Below, piece after piece: positions 48,629-58,856 of a stretch of DNA of 64,000 nt. The position numbers were made by a program, and so were the translations under genes. The stretch's first letter is position 1, and every line of letters begins with the position of its first letter. This stretch comes from Phorcus lineatus (Eukaryota > Mollusca > Gastropoda > Trochida > Trochidae), in the NCBI GenBank assembly GCA_921293015.1, contig OV121086.1, positions 40,069,402 to 40,133,401 on the forward strand, given 5' to 3'. Below the pieces are notes generated by a model. The model searched no databases. It was given only the letters and a program-made list of their open reading frames with translations, and was not told where the DNA came from.

Positions 48629-51600
48629 CTAAAATGATAAATATCACTAATCAACTGAGAATCTAACATTTCACACAAGGCTTGATAAGCATTATATATG
48701 TGAGGGACATGGAAAGGCAGGGGCTATGGGCCATTTTGCACATTGGATGAAAAAATGGGCACTTAAAAATTCAGAAAATGACCTAAAACTCTAAAAATGG
48801 CCCATTGTCAAAGGTGTCCTTCCTTTAAATCCCTCTATACGGAAATTTATTCTGAGTTGACTTGACAGAGGTTAAAGAGGTTATTTGATTTCCAATCACA
48901 CAATTGGATCAAGGGACAAAGGGTTGCCACACAGGTCAATATACCACACTTTGGTGATGTACAATATATATAAGATGTCAGTTGTGCATTAACATCCCCT
49001 TCAAATTACAGACATCTGATAATAGAAAGGTCTTTAAATACATTATCTATTTACTTTGAATTTTTCTATTTATCATGAGGGTCAACTTACCCTGCAAGGA
49101 ATAACTTACTCTAGTCTCCATCACTGGCTAATTCAAGGCTTGCTGCTTAGTACATAATTCAAGCTTTAGGGCATTGATGAGTTGTAACCTCATAAAATTG
49201 AACAGCTAAGTTCAGCAACAGTAAGCTGAAGAGTGCCCATGCAGAAAGGCTTCAACTAGCCAAGATGGCAACTGTTGCAAGTATGCCTTGTGGAGAAAGT
49301 TGCTTGTCCAAGAGGCCGAAAGCTCACCTTGATTTCTATACTAATGGTTGGAAGAGTTTCGTCTGTGTTGGGTGTCACACCATTCTGCTCTGACATGAAG
49401 CAGAAGTCTGGAAGCACTAGCGCCGACCTTGACCTTCCATCTACAAGGTCAACTGCTTTCTTTAGTCGACTTGCTGAGAGAGGCAAATGAGATAGACATA
49501 TCATGAGGCCTTAGTATTCTTTGATTATTTATTTTCATAAAATTTCAAAATGAAAAACAAGAGAAACAACTACTTCATGGACTTGCATTTACAACTTCAG
49601 GTGTCAAAACTGCTGAAAATCCTTGACCTTCCTAAAAGTACTTGTAAACCGTTTTCCTCAAAAGGTAGGTATCCACTATGACTCATGGCCTATATCTTTA
49701 AGCATCGCTATTGCTAATGGGGGCAAAGGTACATGATAAAAGTACTAAAATTGTTTAGTAAATCTAGGCCACTGACAATAAAAGATAATAAGAAATCTGG
49801 CTTTCCAATAGGCTAAGATTATCTAGTTTTTAAATAATGCACTACGCTTTTCAACATTACTTCTTGGTCTTGCTGTTTTGCAAAGGTGTAGTCTTGATGA
49901 ATGTAGACATAAGTACAGGATTAGCTTTTAGTTTGTATTCCTCCTGCTTCCACCATGTCAACATTTTTTTAACATAAATAAATATCTGTCTTTTATTGTT
50001 GCAGAACATACCAGGCCTCAGCTCTTGGTCGTGTTTTTCAGCTTCCTCAGCAAATCCTTCAGGAATTTCAGCAACAACCTGAAATGACATTTGGTAAAGT
50101 TCTTGTATCAAATAGAGGTGAACTCATATGTGACTGATATACGACTGATAATGCACTGGTACTGACCTGATTATTTATTGGTACTACACTGACAATGCAT
50201 TGGTACTGGACTATGATGCATGTGTACTGACCTGATAATGTATTGGTACTGGACTGATAATGCACTATTACTGACCTGATAATGCATTGGTACTGGACTG
50301 ATAATGAACTATTACTGACCTGATAATGTATTGGTACTGGACTGATAATGCACTATTACTGACCTGATAATGTATTGGTACTGGACTGATAATGCACTAT
50401 TACTGAACTGATAATGCATTGGTACTGGACTGATAATGTATTGGTTCTACACTGATAAGGTATTGGTTCTACACTGATAATGTATTGGTACTGGACTGAT
50501 AATGCACTATTACTGAACTGATAATGCATTGGTACTGGACTGATAATGCACTATTACTGAACTGATAATGTATTGGTACTGGACTGATAATGCACTATTA
50601 CTGAACTGATAATGCATTGGTACTGGACTGATAATGTATTGGTTCTACACTGATAAGGTATTGGTTCTACACTGATAATGTATTGGTACTGGACTGATAA
50701 TGCACTATTACTGAACTGATAATGCATTGGTACTGGACTGATAATGCACTATTACTGAACTGATAATGCATTGGTACTGGACTGATAATGCACTATTACT
50801 GAACTGATAATGTATTGGTAATGGACTGATAATGAACTGGTACTGAACAGCTAATGTATTGGTACTGGACTGATAATGCATTGGTACTGGACTGATAATG
50901 GGCTGGTACTGAACTGATAATGCATTGGTACTGGACTGATAATGGGCTGGTACTGAACAGTTCATGTATTGGTACTCAACTAAAAGTGTATTGGTACTGA
51001 CAATGCACTAAGGGTCATTGGACAAAGCAATTTAACACTAAGGTTCAGCTTTGTACCATCCTTTAATAATGCACTAAAGATACCTTAGTGATTTATGGTT
51101 AACTTAGTGTTTTGTTACTCTGGTACTGGATGGATACTGGACAGATAAGGCACTGGTACTGAACTGATAATGCACTGGTACTGAACTGAAAATGCATTGA
51201 TACTGAACTGATAATGCATTGATACTGAACTGGTACTTCACAGATAATGGACTGATACTGAACAGATAATGCACTGGAACTGGACTGGTAATGGACTAAT
51301 ACTGGACAAACAATGGAAAGATACTAGATAGATGATACACTAAAACTCGACTTATATTTATACAAATATGAGACCGATATTAGACTGCTAATGGTCAGAT
51401 ACTGGACTGATTTTGGACTACTGGACACACAATGGATGGATACTTGAAATTTGATTGCTTGGAAGATGATAAACTAATATTGGACTGATATTGGATAGGT
51501 ACTTGACTGATAATAAATTAATATATGACTTAAACTGGACTTACACTAGTGCGACCAGTACTGGACTTAGATTGAACTGTTAATGGACTGATGCTGGACA

Positions 51601-54600
51601 TATATTGTGCTGTTATAGAACTGTTCATGGACTGATGCTGGACATATATTGTTCTGTTATAGAACTGTTCATGAATTGATGCTGGACATATATTGTGCTG
51701 TTATAGAACTGTTCATGAATTGATGCTGGACATATATTGTGCTGCTATAGAAATGTTCATGGACTGATGTTGGACATATATTGTGCTGTTATAGAACTGT
51801 TCATGGACTGATGCTGGACATATATTGTTCTGTTATAGAACTGTTCATGAATTGATGCTGGACATATATTGTGCTGTTATAGAACTGTTCATGAATTGAT
51901 GCTGGACATATATTGTGCTGCTATAGAAATGTTCATGGACTGATGTTGGACATATATTGTGCTGCTATAGAAATGTTCATGGACTTATGCTGGACATATA
52001 TTGTGCTGCTATAGAAATGTTCATGGACTTATGTTGGACATATATTGTGCTGCTATAGAAATGTTCATGGACTTATGCTGGACATATATTGTGCTGCTAT
52101 AGAACTTTTCATGGACTGATACTGGACATATATTGTGCTGCTATAGAACTTTTTATGGACTGATGTTGGACATATATTGTGCTTTTATTAAACTGTTACT
52201 GGACTGAAACTTGACTGAGTATGGACCGGTACTGGAGTGAAATTGAACCTTTACTTGAATGAGATTGAACTGTTCATGGACTGATGTTTGACAGATTAGT
52301 ACTGTTATTGGACTGCTGTTAGACAGACATTGAACTGTTCATGGACTGATGTTGGGAATATATTGTACTGTTACTAGACTGTTACTGGACTGAGTTTAGG
52401 ACCGGAACTGAACTTAAATTGAACTGATAATGGACTGATGTTGGACAGATATTGAACTGTTCCATGGACTGATGTTGGACAAATATTGGACTGTTACTGG
52501 ACAAATACTTGACAGATATTGGACTGATATGGGACTGTAAGGTTACAGTAAATAAATTCTCTAAAGATACTCACAGGAGGTGTCACAAACTTGCTTGAGA
52601 GGAGAGGCTGCATAACATTCGTCACATAGTCGACAATCTTTCGCATCTCTGTCTCAATGTGGTCAGAATGAGGCTGAAAAAAAATGAAATTTATAATTGT
52701 TGTTTTATTAGAAAATTAAACTTAATTATAATAATAATAACTCTCTAATGTCCAAAAGAGTTTTTAACATATTCATTTTGTGCATTTAGCTCATAACTAC
52801 AATCATGGTACCCGATTTTGAAAATTGATAGAGCCAATGAACTTACTTTTCATAAATTTACTCAAGAAATATCATTTTTCAACAGCACCATAGCAAATAT
52901 TTCCACGCTCAAATGAGCTATCCAAGGGCATATGAGGACATACAGTTATACTTTAGCTTTTTATTGGTGCAACAAAATACCCTTTTTAACATAAGATCTA
53001 AAAATAAAAATGAAAATGTTCAGACAACACTGTCACTATTGGGATATAAAAATTGTGAGATGAGTTGTGCACAAAATAGGAAATAATTATTATGGTAAAC
53101 TAAGAGAAAAATAGGAAAATGTACAACTTTTGAATATATCTTAAGCTTTAAACTGAGAACCAAGGATTAGATATTCCTCATTAGGTGTATCAGTAATTTC
53201 ACATATTTGTTTTACACAGTATGAGCATTAGTGTTGAATTAACCATAATGGCTGCCTATTGGGTCGCCTATAGTATGTAAATTTTGAATTACCGATATCA
53301 TAACTCATGCAGATTAAATGCATTGAACATAACTTCTACCAGTTTTTTTTAAATTCAACTTTATAACCTGAATGCATACTTTTTTTCCAAATTACTTGCA
53401 TGGTAGAATCCCCCAAGGCAGATAGTTTGTAATATAAGGAGATATGCACTACTTATGCATCATTTATATTATGACATGTTGGTGTAGGTTAGTGCCTTTA
53501 AAACTCTATCGAAGAGACACTTGCTATGATCTGCCTATTATTTTTTTTAACTATATCTTGAATAAGGTTTTTTTGTGGCAAATTTGCTGCCACCTACTAG
53601 AGATATTCATTTTATTTTAAAAAATCACTCAATAAAAATATCTTTCTTTTAGATACTTTGGGTCTTGATGCAGTATCTCCTAATTATAGTGGTGTAACGA
53701 TTCATCGATAGTATTGATGTTTGCATCGTCTACTACGCGATACGAGTGCATCGATACAAAACATGTGTAGACAATATATCAGGATATTTATATCGTGAGG
53801 TTCCACAATACATCAATGTATTGCCATAAGAGACAATATATCCCGATACTGTTAACATAATTTGTTTCAAACAAATAACTATAAAAGCTAAAAAGGTTTT
53901 TCTTCTATTTAAGAGATAACAGTGATTAGAACAGAAACAGAAAGAGAAATTATATGATATTTCTGATATTTTCACAGTCGCTCTAATTTTGTGGCTTACC
54001 TTCATGTAATATCTATGACAATTTGGTACTTAAGGATTAACATTAGTGTTCTATGTCCTATCTATAGTTCATAAACTGTAGAGAATCGGGATACGTATTG
54101 TATCGCAATCACTGTATCGTGGTGATAATCGTCTCGCAGGTTCCTTGGCAATAATTCCGTGATATATCGTCTCGCCTAATAACACAAGAATCGGGATATA
54201 TCGTCTCACCACTAAGGCCAGGATACACAGGTCTACCTAATTACCTTCACGCCATCTATTCTCCTCTTACCAAGTTAATCTAGTGCAGAGAATGACTCAA
54301 TAGGTGCAACATATTACTTCAAGTATGATTCACGAAGTAACATGACACACAGGGCTGGAGTATATTACAAGGCAGACATCAAGTAATCAATAATTATGCT
54401 GGATAAGCCTACCTCTGATGAATCCAGTGGAAAGAGGAACTCAAGTGCTTGGGTAAAATAAGTCTTCACCAGACGATACACCTGTCGAGTCTGCAATACA
54501 TCAGATTATACATGAGGATGCGTGTCTTGTGAAGTTTACCAAAAAAGTCTGATTTTTACTCAAGGGAAAATTCACTAAATGAATTGATGTAAGATTATTA

Positions 54601-56636
54601 AAATGTTGTTCAACGAGTGCAGAAAGAATGATTGCTAAGCAGTAGTGATATTGGCAGTTGTTTACTATTGTAAATATGATAACATTTATGTTATACTAAT
54701 ATACTTATGTTACTAATGCTGATAACCTGTAGAATATCATGATGAATAATTAGTGATTTAATAAACTTTATTATACATAGGCTCCAAAAGTAATACAAAG
54801 TTGTGATGTAACAAGGTGCAACAAAAGTAATTTGAGGTAGAAAATTTTGCTTTAAGTTAAAGTCATAAATCAATTTTGTAAGGCAACTAAACTAGGCTAA
54901 TTATTCTTCACGAGCAAAAATCTGATCAATTACAATAATTCGCGTTTGCAAAGATTTTTATTTTATGCTCGTTTTAAAGTTTAGGATGATGTTGCTTATT
55001 GGCGTATGCCGTTTCAAACCGTTTAGCTACCGAATCAAGTGCAATCCCATCGCGAGTACGAAATACCGTAAATCTAGTAATTGCAATGTCAATACTTTTG
55101 ACAGACACATTCTTCATTGAGTTTACCAGCTGTTTGTTATTTCTGTATTTGAAAAAAAGGTAAGCTATTGGCTATTTTCATTGGATATTCAGCTGGGAAA
55201 TTTCATGTCATGGCCTGAGCGAAATGACGTGATAAGGATTAGCGCTCGCCAAAGACATAGGGTAGATTTGCACGCAGATTTCTGAAAATTGTTGCAAACG
55301 TTAGGGGAAATGAACTCTTTGTCTGGCGTACATTTCAATTTGCCTTGCAAAAATGAGACTATGACTTTAAGTAAAAGGCAATTTGATATCATATGTCTTT
55401 ATAGTTAAAGGACTGTTTTATGACATTTCTCTTAAAAAGTGCACTTGACATCTGTGTTTCTTCAACCCTGTGATCATATCGTGCTGAGCATTTTTTGCTC
55501 ATATTTGTATGACAGTTATTCAAATGTTGTAGATGTTATATCCTATTAAAAACCATATGGAAAGTTGAATGACACCTAACAAATCAGAAAATCAAACGAA
55601 AGATTTAAGGGAGATTAATGATGGCTTTTCAGTCCACTAACTGTATTTCTATCAATTCAAGAACAAACTAATCATCAACTACATGTTTTGATAGATTATC
55701 TACCCAAATGTAAAATTAATTAATGAATATGACGAGATTAATCAGTAATACATTGACACAATCTAGCAAGGTTTTTATGGGTCCAGGGATTGGGAAAGAC
55801 ACCTTTGACAATGGGCCATTTCTAGTGCTTTAAGTCATGTTCTTAATTTCGAATGGGCCATTCCCCTTTGCAGCAATACTAAAATCTCAAATTTTAATAG
55901 GACATTTTTTCATCTGAAGTGTAAAATGGCCCATGGTCCCTACCTTTCCCAATCCCTGTGGGTCAATACTAAATACCTTGACTTTATTAGAGTATGAGTC
56001 TGTTGATTGGCATTTCTATTCAGTTTTATAGTGAGGACTCTTATAATTTGATATTTTACTGAGAAGAGTATGAGAAATTTGCCTTTGACACTTGAGACAT
56101 GTTTTATATAGCTGAACGTAGACATATTTCATTATTGGTCCTAAATTCAAGTGGATTGCCAATGAATATGCTACATTAAACTACCGCATGACAAATGAGG
56201 AATATGATGTTAATGGGACGTGATTTGAATCAGAACCAATGTGTTCTCTTCCTTTCAAACAGATGTAAAAATTTCTATGGTGACGAGAACCGTACCCATT
56301 CCTCGGGAACAATTAGAAGGAAATGAGGGTGATAAACATAACATCACAGTACCTAACTGCAGATACAAAGAGAAGCATCATATCATGTATCACACATGTT
56401 GCCATAGACACAGATTTCGTTTTTTTTTTCTAAATGCCTGTCAGATTCATTCAAACTGGAAGAATGAAGTGTTCATAGTAGACGAAACTAGTTGTATTAC
56501 GATTTGATCTCAGGTCATACGGATAGAACAGTTATTTTAACAATATTTGCGTTACCTTTGGGTCAGCAACCGCTAAACAGCAATTCCCTTCCCCTCTGTA
56601 TTTCCATTCGGCATTTTCATGCATGGAGCGCGCCAT
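48536..56636 (-). CDS. IPPK: IPPK, inositol-pentakisphosphate 2-kinase, exons 1-6 (3' part not found)
   Basis: Known of the family: Ipk1/IPPK adds the 2-phosphate to Ins(1,3,4,5,6)P5 using ATP, making phytate (InsP6), in nucleus and cytoplasm. Seen: six minus-strand exons with GT/AG borders and matching phases encode about 188 residues. They follow the known protein in order: ENAEWKYRGEGN near residues 6-17 (glycine loop), a KIVDYVTNVM segment, a VVAEIPEGF segment, LVLPDFCFM, then IEIK joined across intron 5 to PKKAFIP, giving the signature EIKPK. Last comes KHQVCKFCLHQKLK. These align by eye with human IPPK residues 1-168 without large gaps. Introns 1-5 are about 2065, 1739, 2496, 538 and 699 bp. 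The human protein is about 490 residues, so roughly 300 are missing; the later exons should lie below 48536 but were not recognised. No stop or frameshift is seen, so the gene looks functional. Confidence 0.9.
48711..48838 (-). mobile_element. MITE, ATGGGCCATT family, copy in IPPK flank/intron 5
   Basis: Contains CTATGGGCCATTTTGCACA and ATGGCCCATTGTCAAAGGTG. It is the reverse complement of the element at 55784-55958, with degenerate ends. It lies in IPPK intron 5. Confidence 0.65.
49328..49473 (-). CDS. IPPK: IPPK exon 5
   Basis: 146 nt. Its first two bases complete the codon left by exon 4, and it ends in phase 0. Acceptor GCCTCTCTCAG|CAA has a good pyrimidine tract; donor is ATCAAG|GTGAGC. 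It encodes ASRLKKAVDLVDGRSRS, then ALVLPDFCFM and finally PTISIEIK. LVLPDF matches human MCLPNL, and ISIEIK matches CVEIK of the family signature. Confidence 0.92.
50012..50078 (-). CDS. IPPK: IPPK exon 4
   Basis: 67 nt, starting in phase 0 and ending after the first base of a codon. Acceptor ATTTCAG|GTT, donor CCTG|GTATGT. It encodes VVAEIPEGFAEEAEKHDQEL plus RP, matching the human VVQLPLEFVKQL region. The intron before it is the minisatellite-filled intron 3. Confidence 0.85.
50136..52545. repeat. 22-bp minisatellite filling IPPK intron 3
   Basis: 50136-51000: regular ACTGATAATGCATTGGTACT plus GG units, arranged in a higher-order repeat of 198 bp (9 units; compare 50441 with 50639). 51120-51590: strongly diverged units. 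51590-52190: a 44-bp dimeric form (TTCATGGACTGATGCTGGAC then ATATATTGTGCTGTTATAGA). 52190-52545: diverged again. The array ends about 30 bp from the exon 3 donor and starts about 57 bp from the exon 4 acceptor. Confidence 0.93.
51005..51118. mobile_element. MITE relic inside the minisatellite
   Basis: GGTCATTGGACAAAGCAATT, ACACTAAGGTTCAGC, GCACTAAAGATACCTTAGTG and TTAGTGTTTTGTTACTCTGG place it in the AAGGTTAACCTTAG family. It separates the regular and diverged parts of the array. Confidence 0.5.
52575..52673 (-). CDS. IPPK: IPPK exon 3
   Basis: 99 nt, 33 codons, phase 0 to 0. Acceptor TTTTCAG|CCT, donor CCT|GTGAGT. It encodes PHSDHIETEMRKIVDYVTNV and then MQPLLSSKFVTPP. The KIVDYVTNVM part corresponds to human QNIVDFGKNVM, which lies in the N-lobe helix. 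Confidence 0.85.
53687..54235. mobile_element. hAT-type MITE in IPPK intron 2
   Basis: Left end TAGTGGTGTAACGATTCATC; inverted near the right end is TAGTGGTGAGACGATATATC. The interior has many ATCGATAC and TATCGTGAGGTTCC words typical of hAT-derived non-autonomous elements. An 8-bp direct repeat CCTAATTA lies at 53679-53686 and 54236-54243. The right copy sits 21 bp outside the obvious inverted repeat, so the right end carries an extra 21 bp. Confidence 0.7.
54413..54490 (-). CDS. IPPK: IPPK exon 2
   Basis: 78 nt, phase 0 to 0. Acceptor ATTGCAG|ACT, donor GAG|GTAGGC. It encodes 26 residues (TRQVYRLVKTYF, then an acidic DSSE end). It sits where human IPPK has the second beta strand (QRCVVLRFLKF). 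Of the six exons its protein match is the weakest; position, phase and length support it. Confidence 0.75.
54849..55382. mobile_element. Candidate MITE in IPPK intron 1, about 40-bp inverted ends
   Basis: TTGCTTTAAGTTAAAGTCAT ending TTTTGTAAGGCAA at the left matches, inverted, TTGCCTTTTACTTAAAGTCA ending TTTTTGCAAGGCAA at the right. The interior is GC-richer than its flanks (CGCGTTTGCAAAG, TAGCGCTCGCC). No target duplication is clear. Confidence 0.55.
55784..55958 (+). mobile_element. MITE, 175 bp, in IPPK intron 1
   Basis: Perfect 15-bp terminal inverted repeats CAGGGATTGGGAAAG, with ATGGGCCATT repeated inverted further in. It is flanked by a 6-bp direct repeat TGGGTC (55778-55783 and 55959-55964). 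A related inverted copy is at 48711-48838. Confidence 0.85.
56556..56636 (-). CDS. IPPK: IPPK exon 1 (coding part)
   Basis: Encodes 27 residues beginning MARSMHENAEWKY and ending AVADPK, then donor AAG|GTAACG, phase 0. The start chosen is the ATG at 56636-56634, inside CAAGATGGCGCGC, a strong Kozak-like and YY1-like start context. It puts the GEGN loop at about the same distance from the N terminus as in human IPPK. The same frame stays open to an ATG at 56774, and another ATG lies at 56624, so a longer or 4-residue-shorter N terminus cannot be excluded. A possible acceptor (CTTTCAG) just upstream near 56660 would allow a spliced 5' UTR. Confidence 0.85.
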
Positions 56637-56641
56637 CTTGG
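56628..56641 (-). promoter_or_regulatory. YY1-like motif over the IPPK start codon
   Basis: On the minus strand the start codon lies in CCAAGATGGCGCGC, close to the AANATGGCGGC form of YY1-type sites often found at animal start codons. A TATAAAAG string lies at 56647-56654, only 18 bp before the ATG. If it were a working TATA box, transcription would begin near the second in-frame ATG (56624). I think it more likely to be fortuitous. Confidence 0.4.
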
Positions 56642-56829
56642 ATGCGCTTTTATATCTCTGAAAGCTGAAGAGTTCCACTTTCAGAGCGCTGTCAAAAACT
56701 AGCATGTGGTCATTTTTTACGGGTTTTGTGCCAGACACGGTAGCAAATGTAATTATCTGAAGTGTACGTTTCATTACAACTGCATAGTTAACAACACAGA
56801 TGAGTGATAGAGCTTGGATTAGCTAGATT

Positions 56830-58110
56830 ATCTTCCTACAAAGAAAGAAATATAAAAAACATGGATTTGGGTTAATTACAAACTCTAATTGACTTCAAAC
56901 GGTTTCCCTGAAATATCTAAGCATATATGTATTCAGATTTATACTTACACGTGCTTATGAGGTGAAATATTTGTTACCCGGGCCTACTCAGGCCAGCAAT
57001 AGGACCTAAGTGTTAGTATTAATTAAGGCACATACTGCAGCATTTAATCATGTCTGTATATATTAACCTAGGTTTAGACCTATTCATTTAAAAATTGTGT
57101 CTATATAACTATTAAAGGAAATTAAATTTTGATTAAAAAAAAAGTTATTTTACTTTTCCTTTTGTAAAACTATATACTAATTATTATTCAGTTCGAAATC
57201 CAGAAATTAAAAGTCTGGGTTTTTTACTAGCATGGTTTACATTTCAATCATTCAAGTTAGTTACAGTTAGGCGTTTTTGTTTAATTGCGTCTTTTTATTA
57301 TGCCGATAATAAGATAAAACTCGAAATATATTCGAAAAATATGAGATATCATTTATCAGAATCTCCTAGGGCAGTTTAATCTGCTATCGGAGAGTTAATT
57401 AGCCATGAAAATATAGATATATATTATATAGGTATTTAATGTCTTATTATGGTTCACTTATGAATGTCACGTGTCATAGTTTAGTGAATCATTATCTCCC
57501 TCGATTACTTCTTCAAGCAAATGAAAACCAAATATGCAAATGAGATCCAAATATTTCCAAATTTCAAATACAATAGTTAACTCTGTGAATAGGGGGTCTA
57601 AAGGATGATAGATAGATGCAGTTTCTTTTGTCCAGATAATGGCAGATATCATTTCTTGCATGTAAGATTCCTAAAATCTAATGAAGCCATGAAAGTGGAA
57701 TTACTTAACTATGGTTTAATGAAAAGGTTAGACATTTTGTGAGTCAGTTAAAGAACATCCAGTATCCCCGAAATAAAACCAAAAATATGCTCCCCTCTTT
57801 TTACATATCTGAAATATTACTAGCCTATATTTCAGAATTATAGTTTTTAAGACCTTGATTTTAATCCTTCACATTTCATTTCAATAATCATCCACAATTT
57901 CCCATGTACGTTGAGCTATGACAGGAAGGTCGTGTTGTTTAGTGATAAATGAATGGAGATCGAGGTTTACTTTGACATTGTTTTTCCTTATTACTCAAAT
58001 AATTATATTTTCCAAATTACCTGGCGATCTTTTGATAATGTGGGCGTGTAATAGATATTTTTGTTTGAAATAATTTTATGGATTGAACGTGCAAGTAATT
58101 GTCTGTCGTC
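56830..58110. other. Upstream flank of IPPK, AT-rich
   Basis: I see no exon, array or transposon. ATGCAAAT at 57535 is an octamer-type word. Confidence 0.45.
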
Positions 58111-58116
58111 CGCTGA

Positions 58117-58134
58117 TGACGTCACAAGGAAGTG
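58117..58134 (+). promoter_or_regulatory. CRE plus ETS-like site
   Basis: TGACGTCACAAGGAAGTG joins a full CRE to GGAAGTG, an ETS-type core, about 1.5 kb upstream of the IPPK start. It might belong to a distal promoter for a spliced 5' UTR, but no transcript evidence is visible. Confidence 0.35.
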
Positions 58135-58455
58135 CCCTACGTAATGTGACAACTGTTGACATAAAGTATTCGAGCTGAGCAAGAATTTCCACGGTGTGTG
58201 AATGATATCTTTCCGAAACAAGCTCGATCATGTCTTTACCGGGACATCAAAGTCGTTCGAAGTTAAAGCTTCCTGATTTACCATTCTCTCACGAATAGGT
58301 GATAACGTAACGGTTATCAGTAGGAAAGGAAGAGTTACGGCGGTCAATAATGTAATGTGAAAAGTATGATGAATATTACATTCACGATGTACATAATATA
58401 TAATAATAACCTTCACTGAATAAATACCCTAATCTCCTCATATTAGGTGTCAGTG

Positions 58456-58643
58456 TTAGAAGTATAGGTTAAAAAACGTGCGAAGTTTCTCAACATTACA
58501 TAAGTTTACCCCTGCCAAATGCTTGTACATCACAATTATTGGTGCCCCATTAATTGTATTATTCGTGTTTGTGTGACTTGAAATATGGACCGGTGGCCTT
58601 ACTTTCTTCTGAATAAAACTTCATTAAATTAGAAGTATAGGTT
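58456..58643. other. 158-bp segment between 15-bp direct repeats
   Basis: TTAGAAGTATAGGTT occurs at 58456-58470 and exactly again at 58629-58643. The 158 bp between ends AATAAAACTTCATTAAA. This may be a retroposed insertion with its target duplication, or a simple duplication. Confidence 0.4.
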
Positions 58644-58856
58644 CACCAGTGTAATGGCAAAGGATTTTAAAAATCTTTCTGAAATATAAACGACTTTGAA
58701 AGTCAATGCATTAAAAATGGTAAAACCAAAAGTTACTTTGCTGTTCTTATCCCATTTTCAGCCTATTTTCAAATATGGTTCATTTAGATAGAATAGAGCG
58801 AATTTGGTTCATGTAAGGAGTGACAGAGTCGTTTATGGATTATGCATGATTGAAAT

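Noticed and set aside
50708-50965. 85-codon minus-strand frame of YQSSTNALSVQ-type repeats
   Set aside because: It lies in the 22-bp minisatellite within an IPPK intron.
50136-51000. Possible CRISPR array
   Set aside because: Units are contiguous with no unique spacers, and the locus is in an intron of an animal gene.
56647-56654. TATA box for IPPK
   Set aside because: Only 18 bp before the favoured start codon; transcription would start inside the coding sequence.
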